From NCBI GenBank assembly GCA_010672585.1, contig JAAHGF010000031.1, forward strand, positions 1 to 64,000: a stretch of 64,000 bases of DNA, read 5' to 3'. A program made the position numbers and the translations under genes. The number at the start of each line of letters is the position of its first letter. Within the stretch, counting starts at the first letter, position 1. Under the pieces are notes generated by a model. That model made no database searches. It was not told the DNA's origin and saw only the letters and a program-made list of their open reading frames with translations. The stretch is from Okeania sp. SIO1I7. GTDB lineage: Bacteria > Cyanobacteriota > Cyanobacteriia > Cyanobacteriales > Microcoleaceae. This document shows positions 22,062 through 30,023 of the stretch, in pieces.

Positions 22062-22127
22062 GAATAAACAAACAACACAATGAAACTTTTTGTGCCAAGT
22101 TACCTTTGTTTATCAAGATGTTGCGAG

Positions 22128-22164
22128 AAGACCCGCGCTCTCCTCCAAGGGAGCGTCGGGATGA
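22128..22164 (+). repeat. IS605-type end hairpin left of tnpB
   Basis: CCCGCGCTC..GAGCGTCGGG (22132-22160) forms a hairpin whose outer bases match the one at the other side of tnpB (23426-23454). It may be a solo right end left by another TnpB element, or the left end of this one. Confidence 0.5.
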
Positions 22165-22236
22165 ATCGCAATCAATGTTGATATTTCATACACAATGTGT
22201 TAAAATGTGATAAAGTTAATTAGCAAATAATCATAG

Positions 22237-23442
22237 ATGGTTGAAAAAGCGTACAAATTTAGGTTTTACCCAACTCCGGAACAGGAAAATCTGTTGAGGA
22301 GAACCTTGGGATGTGTACGCCTCATCTACAACAAAGCTTTAGCAGTGAGAACTCAAGCCTGGCATGAACAAAAGCAACGAGTGAGCTACAAACAAACTTC
22401 AGCTATGCTTACAAACTGGAAAAAGCAGGAAGATTTAGATTTTCTTGACAGAGTAAGCAGTGTACCATTGCAGCAAGGGTTGAGACATCTACAAACTGCT
22501 TTCACTAACTTTTTTAGTGGACGGACTAAATATCCCAGCTTTAAGAAAAAACGGAATGGTGGTAGTGCTGAATTTACGAAGTCGGCATTTAAGTGGAAAG
22601 ATGGTCAAGTCTATTTAGCTAAATGCTCTGAACCGTTACCTATTAGATGGAGTAGACAACTACCGCAAAACTGTGTGCCAACAACAATAACAGTGAAACT
22701 TGACCCCTCTGGTAGATGGTCTATATCTTTGAGAGTCAATGATACCAGAGATTTAAAACTTAAGCCAGTCCAGAAACAAATAGGTATTGACTTAGGAATT
22801 ACCAGTTTAGTTACTACCAGTAATGGAGAAAAAATTGCTAACCCAAAGAATATAAACAAATTACATAAAAAACTGAGATTGGCGGGGAAGTCTCTATCTA
22901 GAAAAACCAAGGGTTCTAATAACTATCAAAAGGCTAGGCTGAAATTAGCCAGGATACACGCAAAAATTAAAGATTCAAGACTTGATTACACCCATAAGCT
23001 AACTACTCAACTAATCAGAGAAAACCAAACGATAGTGATTGAGGATTTAGCTGTGAAAAATATGGTCAAGAATCACAAGTTAGCAAAAGCAATAAGTGAT
23101 GCTAACTGGGGAGAATTAGTCAGGCAATTAGAGTACAAGGCTGATTGGTATGGACGGGAATTAATCAAGATTGATAGATATTTTCCCAGTTCTAAACGTT
23201 GTTCTAATTGTGGCCATGTAGTGGAAAAATTACCTTTAAATATTAGAGAGTGGGATTGTCCAGAATGTGGTAGTCACCATGACAGAGACATAAACGCTGC
23301 AATTAACATTTTGGCTGCGGGACTCGCAGTGTCAGTCTGTGGAGCGACTGTAAGACCATCTGAGAGTAAATCTCCGAAGGCGGGTGCTAAGAAACAGAAA
23401 GCCCCTAACAGTGATGTTAAGGAATCCCGCGCTGTCTCGTAG
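22237..23442 (+). CDS. tnpB: TnpB, IS200/IS605-type RNA-guided nuclease
   Basis: 401-residue TnpB. Helix-turn-helix/REC-like N-terminus (KFRFYPTPEQENLLRRTLG), then a split RuvC nuclease with Asp185 in GIDLGI, Glu269 in IVIEDLAV and the HDRDINAA block at 348-355, and a zinc ribbon with Cys322, Cys325, Cys341 and Cys344. All catalytic and metal positions seem intact, so it is probably active. TnpB uses an RNA made from the element's right end to cut DNA at empty sites. No tnpA is beside it, so it would need one elsewhere to move. The 3' end overlaps a hairpin that is likely part of the guide RNA scaffold. Confidence 0.93.
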   Translation: MVEKAYKFRFYPTPEQENLLRRTLGCVRLIYNKALAVRTQAWHEQKQRVSYKQTSAMLTNWKKQEDLDFLDRVSSVPLQQGLRHLQTAFTNFFSGRTKYPSFKKKRNGGSAEFTKSAFKWKDGQVYLAKCSEPLPIRWSRQLPQNCVPTTITVKLDPSGRWSISLRVNDTRDLKLKPVQKQIGIDLGITSLVTTSNGEKIANPKNINKLHKKLRLAGKSLSRKTKGSNNYQKARLKLARIHAKIKDSRLDYTHKLTTQLIRENQTIVIEDLAVKNMVKNHKLAKAISDANWGELVRQLEYKADWYGRELIKIDRYFPSSKRCSNCGHVVEKLPLNIREWDCPECGSHHDRDINAAINILAAGLAVSVCGATVRPSESKSPKAGAKKQKAPNSDVKESRAVS

Positions 23443-23465
23443 AGCAGCGTCGGGAGGATGTCAAG
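23426..23465 (+). ncRNA. Putative omega-RNA scaffold 3' part / right end of tnpB element
   Basis: Hairpin CCCGCGCT..AGCGTCGGG (23426-23454) overlaps the tnpB stop codon (23440-23442), followed by AGGATGTCAAG. In TnpB elements the right end and the 3' part of tnpB make the guide RNA. Its 5' limit inside tnpB and the exact guide start cannot be set from sequence alone. Confidence 0.45.
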
Positions 23466-23490
23466 TGAACAACACGGCGACTGAGTAGTA

Positions 23491-23583
23491 ATATCATGTC
23501 CGTTTAATAGCGATACGGTAAATCTTTCTATTCTCCCTAGTTTCCTACTCACTTATTTATAAGTATTCAATCGGACATGATAT
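23491..23583. mobile_element. MITE-like element R1, short copy (93 bp)
   Basis: ATATCATGTCCGTTTAATAGC at the left and TTCAATCGGACATGATAT at the right, with little inside. It is a short form of R1, 26 bp after the tnpB hairpin region. Confidence 0.7.
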
Positions 23584-23945
23584 ATATTGTCAAATTATTT
23601 TTTAAATAAAGTAAATAAGGGAAAATCATACTATTTGAGACACTCAATTATGGGATTGATCGACTAGACCTGTTGTAGAAGTTGAATATTTTTAATCTCT
23701 ACATTTTTTATGTTTCTGTTCTCTGGTCTCGACTTATGCAAGAAGTCTACTTTTTAGTAAGCTTTATTGAAGTCATATCATGTCCGTTGGTATGGTTTGT
23801 GTAAACCCAAGGGTGAATATATACAGGAAATTTAAGTTTTGTCAGGCTTTTAAGCCTTCTTCTGTCTTCCTTCTTGCTTCTTCCTTCTTCCTTACCTTCG
23901 TGCTTACAATACCATAGCCTGCATTATTACTAGAGTTTAGACTAA
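23584..23945. repeat. Intergenic with reversed R1b copy
   Basis: From about 23775 (ATATCATGTCCGTTGG) to about 23930 runs a reversed version of the element at 7822-7993: CTTGGGTTTACACAAA-type sequence, CTTAAATTTCC and a CTTCCTTC tract. No gene. Confidence 0.55.
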
Positions 23946-24209
23946 TTAGGGTTTGCGTATGGAAAGTCTGTTGGTAGGGGTAGGAGACAACCCACCCGCG
24001 GGCCCCGACCGTGGAGGGGAAGACAGGAGAAATGGAAATTATAGAGGAGGTAGTCGTAAAAATTGTAAGAGTGATTTTTCTGCCATAATCATCCCAAAAT
24101 ACTAGCTTTATGCAGCTCTTTAGACCGAAAAGCTTGCACTTTTTCAAGGCCAAAAAAGGCAGCAAACCAATATCAGTCAATGCTTTGATATTTAATCAGC
24201 AAGCCCTAA
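23946..24209. mobile_element. MITE-like element R2 copy B (264 bp)
   Basis: TTAGGGTTTGC at the left and TCAGCAAGCCCTAA at the right. Internal stretches ATAATCATCCCAAAATACTAG and CAGCTCTTT match copy A closely. Non-coding. Confidence 0.7.
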
Positions 24210-25134
24210 TTAAAGCTGGCTGGAAACTTGCCCAGGGAGAATAGTGACATAGGCCAACTAGACTGATATCAAATCCGTTGGCTTCGGAGTAATATAATTC
24301 TGTGAGCAATCTGAATCCACTTTTTACCGTGCTCTTAAATTTTTCTCCTGTACTTAGGCGTTTGACATAAAATCGTGAATACCAAATTTGTAAATGTTTG
24401 CGACAAAGCCTGTCCCTAGTTAAGTTGTTCCTAAAAATCACAATCCTGTAAGATTATTTGATCAGACCAAATTGTTATAAGTTAAGTGATATTAATTTGG
24501 CTTACAATCAATTCATAAATCCTCAATCAATACTTGGTTTACCTCATTTTTATATACACATCAAACCAGAGGTCAGGCGTCTTAAAATTTCACGCCACAT
24601 CAAAGATATTTTGGCAAAAATCAAATTAACCCTAGTCCCTATAAGCAAAACTAAGTAATCATAAATTACTGACTCTCTTCCAACTAACTTAAGGTTACCT
24701 CGACAAATTACCAAATACAAAAATAGATAAAATATATCACTAAATTTAGCTCTAGTAAGCTACAGACTTCAATAGCTAAAAAGTTCCATGATTTTCCTGT
24801 GAAATTTATCTGCACAATTATCCAATTAGATACAACGCCTTATCAGTTCTCAGTTATCAGTACATCCTGCAATAGGGAGGTGATGAAGAAGCATAATTTT
24901 ATTTTTTATCCCCTTAATAATGGGAAGCTTGAAACTTATTTTTTTTGTCAGCTTATTTGGAGAGTCAACTAAAAATATAGATTTTTTATTTTAATTTTTA
25001 CCTCTAGACAAAGAATAAATTAGGGAGAATCCGGGAATTATGACGATATTTATATATTAACTAGGTGATTATTTTAGAGGTAAAATTAATCTCCAATCCT
25101 AGTCAATTACAATTCCTCGGCTTCTCCATTCCAC
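24210..25134. other. Intergenic, no gene supported
   Basis: Holds two short open frames (about 80 and 66 codons) with no recognisable family or ribosome site. AT-rich DNA follows up to the cyAbrB stop. Nothing else is seen. Confidence 0.4.
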
Positions 25135-25548
25135 TTATTCTTCTATCTGTGAGCCATTACCATTAGTCTCATCGACTTTCTCATCTTCTACTTGAATCAA
25201 ATGAATGTGTTTATATCCTAGCTTTATTTCAAATTCATCTCCTGGTTTTAATCCCATAGATGTAGTATAAGTTGCTCCTATGACAATTTGGCCATTTCTA
25301 TGAACACTAACTCGATAAGTTGGTTCTCTACCACGCCCATCTTTACTACCGTCAGGATCTAAATCAACTCCTTTTGCTGCTAGAACTGCATCATAAAAAT
25401 CTGTGAGATTAACACGAGTTTCTTCATTTTTTGTAACTGTGTAATATCCACAACGTTTAGCAGTTTCCCTTCGTGGTAAGTGAGCAAATTCTTTTACCTT
25501 TTGAAGTAAAGTTTTTCCGGTTAATGGAGTTTCTGGATTGTCAACCAT
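25135..25548 (-). CDS. cyAbrB family transcriptional regulator
   Basis: 137-residue DNA-binding protein of the cyanobacterial AbrB type: LTGKTLLQKVKEF.HLPRRETAKRCGYYTV is the family's N-terminal signature and the AbrB-like swapped-hairpin domain is at the C-terminal side (GREPTYRVSVHRNGQIVIG..GLKPGDEFEIKLGYKHIHL). cyAbrB proteins adjust carbon/nitrogen balance, hydrogenase and photosynthesis genes. The start at 25548 fits the conserved MVDNPETPLTGK beginning, with AGAAGGAGAA about 10 bp before it. It is a single gene with long flanks. I cannot tell cyAbrB1 from cyAbrB2 reliably. Confidence 0.9.
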   Translation of the reverse strand: MVDNPETPLTGKTLLQKVKEFAHLPRRETAKRCGYYTVTKNEETRVNLTDFYDAVLAAKGVDLDPDGSKDGRGREPTYRVSVHRNGQIVIGATYTTSMGLKPGDEFEIKLGYKHIHLIQVEDEKVDETNGNGSQIEE

Positions 25549-26848
25549 AGTTCTTAATAATTCTCCTTCTGTTTATAATATAGTAAATCAATTTTACTGA
25601 AAATTGTTAGGCTTATTAAAAATATATCCTGAAATTTATCAATTGTGCAAAAAAAAAATTTTACTAAGCCTTAAGGCCACTAATATTTGAGTAGATAATC
25701 TAGATTTCCATAGTGTGGAACTTAAGCATTCTTGTTACTCTGAAATTCTCTCCTAATTTTCAAGAGTTCTTACTCTATTAGGTTTATTTTTGTACAAAAT
25801 TATTTTAGGAGGGAGGAGGAAGGAAAAATGTTACGGATATAAGGTAAATTATCTAATCAGTTTACTTAATTTACCAGCCGGATTTTTTGAAAATGAATCT
25901 GTAATTCTAAGTATCTGGAGATCTGGAATTTTCTCTACAAAGTGATGGCCTAAGTTTGAATAGTAATTTAAAATATTTGCTAAAATTGTATTGATTGATA
26001 ACAATTTTAATAGGTAGTAGTTAGGCGATCGTGTTAATTGGTGGATATAGTGACTTTCTTATAGAACCCATTGGTATCTTTGTCAATATTAAGTTTTTTT
26101 TATAAAAGTCTGGAGTAAGGCAGATGTGGGTTGGGCAATATGGGAAAATTAAATTTGAGGGCTGATTTTTTCATAAAAACTAATACTTAAAAGACTTGCT
26201 AATGGTAATTATATAGATATCATATAATTTATGATTGAATACTTATAAATAAGGGAGTAGAGATTTAGGCAGTAGTGAGAACTAAGTAGTCATGCAAAAT
26301 TAATTACACATACTCTAAAGCGAAAAAGCTGATGCTGTAAAAATTACAGAGAATAAAATTAGGTAATTAATTTTGCTTAAGCACTTAAAGAGATTTGCCG
26401 TCGAAGCTAGAGGAGCCGTTTTTTCCTAATCGCTATTAAACGGACATGATACCAAATGGGTTTTATGGAAATAAATACTCAAATATTGCTCAGAATGCGT
26501 TTTTTTTCTATCGTTGAGATTTCAAAGTCACTTCATACTTACAGCGCTTTTCGTTTGAGTAAACCACAAAATATTTTGGGTAGGGGAGCTGTTACATTAG
26601 CGACCTATGGGAGTCGGGTAGGGAACCCGTCGGATTGGCGACGTCGGGAAGTAGGAAAATACTTTGACCTTTTTTGAATATAACTTTACTACAGCGCTCA
26701 AGGGAATTTGGTATAATACAACGCAATTAAATATTGTTGAGGGCTAATATGAAATCTGGTTATACAGTTATTGCACTTTCTACTTCCATTCAATGCAGAC
26801 ATAAAATGCCGGAATATCGCCAGATAATTCTCTCTCTCATCCTTCCTT
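25549..26848. repeat. Long intergenic region with degraded R1 and R3-like parts
   Basis: About 1.3 kb. A faint R1 copy may run from 26218 (ATATCATATAATTTATG.. TTGAATACTTATAAATAA) to 26455 (TTAAACGGACATGATA). From 26537 TTACAGCGCTTTTCG to ACAGCGCT near 26697 is an R3-like element with a GTCGGGTAGGG..CGTCGG inner part. No gene. Confidence 0.45.
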
Positions 26849-27585
26849 ATAAGCTAAAGCAGGTTTCACATTAACATATCTGCTCCTTCAGCAATGTCAA
26901 GCTGAATCTCTTTGAGAGCTTCTCTACCGTTTGCTGGGTCCATTTGATAGGTTCGGCGATCGCCAAATTGAGGAGCAGACTCAGCCACATCTCGAAACGG
27001 TCGATAGTAGGAGGAAGCGTATTTAGCAGCATAAGATAAAATCGGAATGTTTTCAAATCCTACTTGGTCTAAACCAGATCTAATTGCTTGTACAAAACCA
27101 TACCTGCTTGAGCTTGAGAAACTGCTGTTTTTTTCAGCAATTCTAAGGTAGGGTCGTTTAATACACGACCTGTCAAATCTCCTACTTCTAAATAACCACA
27201 GTGACCATGACTGGTGTATTCACACAAACAAGTATCTACAACTACTAATAAATCTGGCACTGCTTCTTTGACTGCCGTTGTAGCTTTTTGGACGATACCA
27301 CAGTCATGCCAAGCTCCTGTAGCTTCAATATCTTTATCATCAGGAATGCCAAACAACAGGATCGCGGGAATCCCTAAATCATATACTTCCTTAGCTTCCT
27401 CAACTATTTTGTCTATTGATAGTTGATAAACACCAGGCATAGATTTCACTTCGTTGGCTACACTTTCTCCCGAAATAGCAAAAAGAGGATAGATTCAGAT
27501 CGTTAGTGTTAACAATGTTTTCTCGTACCATACGACGTAGCTGGGGATGGTTACGAAGACGACGAGGGCGATGTACTGGAAACAT
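26849..27585 (-). pseudogene. hemB: Decayed copy of hemB (porphobilinogen synthase)
   Basis: HemB joins two 5-aminolevulinate molecules in haem/chlorophyll synthesis. Here it is broken. It starts MFPVHRPRRLRNHPQLRRMV, then has an extra A near 27495 that shifts the frame (NDL to the frame coding YPLFAISGESV). The middle is very well kept ([37 protein letters not shown]). About 31 bp are lost near 27100, removing the ADIIAPSGMM part, and one G is lost near 26869, just before the VKPALAY active-site lysine region. The homology then ends at about 26849, so roughly the last 90 residues are missing. HemB is essential, so an intact copy must exist elsewhere. An R2 element lies 12 bp upstream of the start. 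Confidence 0.88.
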
Positions 27586-27597
27586 ATTCTTTTCTAA

Positions 27598-27874
27598 TTA
27601 GGGTTTGCTGAAAAAGTCTTATGAGTGAGGGTAGGAGACAGGAGACAACCCACCCCTCGCCCCTCCCCCTCCCAGGAGGGGAAGACAGGAGAAAAGGGTC
27701 GGGAGCGAGGAGGTAGGAGCGGGCGTTTTGTCCCTTAATTTTTCTGCCCAACTATGCGCCTAAAATACTCACTTTTTGAGCGTTTGAGACGTGATACCAG
27801 GTACTTTTTAAAGGCCCCAAAAAGGCACTTGTCTTTATCTGTCAATGCTTTTAGATTTAATCAGCAAGCCCTAA
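27598..27874. mobile_element. MITE-like element R2 copy C (277 bp)
   Basis: TTAGGGTTTGCTGA at the left, TCAGCAAGCCCTAA at the right. It sits in the promoter position of the dead hemB copy. It shares GGGTCGGGAGCGAGGAGG with copy A and CTGTCAATGCTTTTAGATTT-like sequence with the others. Confidence 0.75.
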
Positions 27875-28157
27875 TTAGAACTACGTTATTAACTAAGAAA
27901 AAGTTTATGGTATCTCGATCTAAAAATTAATACTCAAATAACAATTCTTTATATTTAGTATGGCCAATTGATCGTAATCACATCACTAATTAATAAAATT
28001 TGATATAGTATAAGATTTTTTATAAATTATCTTCCCAATGCTCAAAAAAACAAAAACTATAAAACAAAACGTTAAATATCACCAAAATTAAAATTTAGTA
28101 CTAAAATGCAGCAAAAGTTAAAATTTTTGCTACTAAATTTACTTAGGAGTTAATATT

Positions 28158-29216
28158 ATGAATGAATCGGCACCTGTGCCAATAGGAATTGTAGGTGCTT
28201 CCGGCTATGGCGGGGTGCAACTTGTTAAGCTGCTTGAGGATCATCCAAAAGCTGAGGTTGTATACTTGGGGGGTGACAGCAGTGCGGGGAAACCTTTTTC
28301 TTCAATCTACCCTCACTTGGAGCATTCTGTAGATTTAATTGTAGAGCCAATAGATTTGGACAAGATAGCCAGTAAATGTCAGGTAGTCTTCCTTTCTCTT
28401 CCCAATGGTTTAGCTTGGAAGATGGCACCAACTCTGTTGGAAAAGGGATGTAAAGTATTGGACTTATCGGCTGACTATCGATTTTCTAATTTAGAGACTT
28501 ATCAATCTTGGTATGGTGGAGAACGTACAGATAAACAAATAGCTGCAACTGCTGTCTACGGTTTACCAGAATTGTATCGCGATCGCATTGCTAATGCTCA
28601 ACTTATAGGTTGTCCTGGTTGCTATGTCACGGCTAGTCTTTTAGCACTTTCTCCACTATTTAAACAGGGTTTGATAGTACCGGATACTGCAATTATTGAT
28701 GCGAAGTCGGGGACTTCTGGAGGTGGTCGGAAAGCTGCTATTAATATGTTACTAGCTGAGGCGGATAATTCTATCGGTGCTTATGGAGTTGCTAGTCATC
28801 GACATACTCCAGAGATTGAACAAATTTGTGGTAATTTGGCTGGTTATGATGTGAAGGTGCAATTTACTCCCCATTTGATGCCAATGGTGCGGGGAATATT
28901 GGCTACAGTTTATGGTACTCTCCGAGATCCTGGGTTAGTACGAGAAGATTTGCTGACTATTTACAATGCTTTTTATCGTAATTGCCCTTGGGTGAAAGTG
29001 TTACCTAGTGGTACTTATCCTCAAACTAAATGGGCTTGTGGGACTAATCTCTGTTATCTTGGTATTGAGGTGGATCACCGTACTGATAGAGTGATTATTA
29101 TGTCAGCTATTGATAATTTGATTAAAGGTCAAGCTGGTCAGGGTATTCAGTGTATGAATTTGATGATGGGTTGGGAAGAAACTCTGGGATTACCTCAGTT
29201 GAGTTTTTATCCCTAA
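28158..29216 (+). CDS. argC: N-acetyl-gamma-glutamyl-phosphate reductase
   Basis: 352-residue arginine-pathway enzyme that reduces N-acetylglutamyl phosphate to the semialdehyde with NADPH. N-terminal dinucleotide fold [11 protein letters not shown] (9-19), catalytic Cys155 in GCPGCYVT, and the conserved [10 protein letters not shown] (about 213-222) and [11 protein letters not shown]. Full family length. ATG start with TTAGGAG about 8 bp upstream. It is a single gene after a long gap, with no other arg gene near. Confidence 0.95.
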   Translation: MNESAPVPIGIVGASGYGGVQLVKLLEDHPKAEVVYLGGDSSAGKPFSSIYPHLEHSVDLIVEPIDLDKIASKCQVVFLSLPNGLAWKMAPTLLEKGCKVLDLSADYRFSNLETYQSWYGGERTDKQIAATAVYGLPELYRDRIANAQLIGCPGCYVTASLLALSPLFKQGLIVPDTAIIDAKSGTSGGGRKAAINMLLAEADNSIGAYGVASHRHTPEIEQICGNLAGYDVKVQFTPHLMPMVRGILATVYGTLRDPGLVREDLLTIYNAFYRNCPWVKVLPSGTYPQTKWACGTNLCYLGIEVDHRTDRVIIMSAIDNLIKGQAGQGIQCMNLMMGWEETLGLPQLSFYP

Positions 29217-30023
29217 TAGTTTCAAGAAGGAAGAAGGAAGAAGGAAGAAGGAAGAACGAAGAAGTGGATGGGGACTCAAACCCTAACCAATTCTAAATAT
29301 TTTGTAGACGGCAACGAAAGAGTTGGTGTTTGACAGAGATTGATGATGAACCTGAGACACAGAAAAGCTTTTTCCACTTTTCCCGGCTATAGAATTGTTT
29401 GTTTTGTGTCTATCCATACCCAAGTTTGTTTCTGGCAGTTAGTTAGTTTTTGGTGGTTTTATGCCACCTACTACCTGACTGCTAATTTCTCAACTTAAAC
29501 TTTCTGCTATAGATGGAGCGATCGCTTTTCGGTCGGGAATCAGAAGCAGATTTTTGTCAAGTTTTTGGTAAGAAGAAGGAAGAAGGAAGAAGGAAGAAGG
29601 AAGAAGTAGATGGGGACTCAAACCCTAACCAATTCTAAATATTTTGTAGACGGCAAGGAAAGAGTTGCTGTTTGACAGAGATTGATGATGAACCTGAGAC
29701 ACAGAAAAGCTTTTTCCACTTTTTTTTGGTAATAGGGCAGGCAAAATTCATCAGGGTGCTTTAATTTTTGGGGTTGCACATTATAGAATGATATTGCCAA
29801 AAATTAGTTTAGACTTTGACTAAAAAAAACCATTAATTAATTATTCTAGCAATTATCAAATCCAAAATCTTGTTCATCAAAAATATAAAATCATTCGTCA
29901 CTGTGCAACGCCTAATTTTTTGCTATTGTCGTCTGAATTCTAAATTCTGTTTGCGGAGCATTCCGTAGGAAATTCTAAATTCTGTTTGCGGAGCATTCCG
30001 TAGGAAATTCTAAATTCTCATAA
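29217..30023. repeat. Duplicated ~155 bp block with GAAGGAA tracts
   Basis: A block beginning with a GAAGGAA tract and running through GGGGACTCAAACCC, TTTGTAGACGGCAA, GACAGAGATTGATGATGAACC and AAAAGCTTTTTCCACTTTT occurs at about 29225-29385 and again at 29570-29730, nearly identical. Further on, TTCTAAATTCTGTTTGCGG plus GCATTCCGTAGGAAA is tandemly doubled (about 29937-30006). No gene. Confidence 0.7.

Noticed and set aside
24196-24441. 81-codon minus-strand frame next to R2 copy B
   Set aside because: It begins inside the R2 end region, has no family match that I recognise and no ribosome site.
26456-26677. 73-codon frame upstream of the dead hemB
   Set aside because: It runs through R1- and R3-like repeat pieces; no protein-like conservation is visible.
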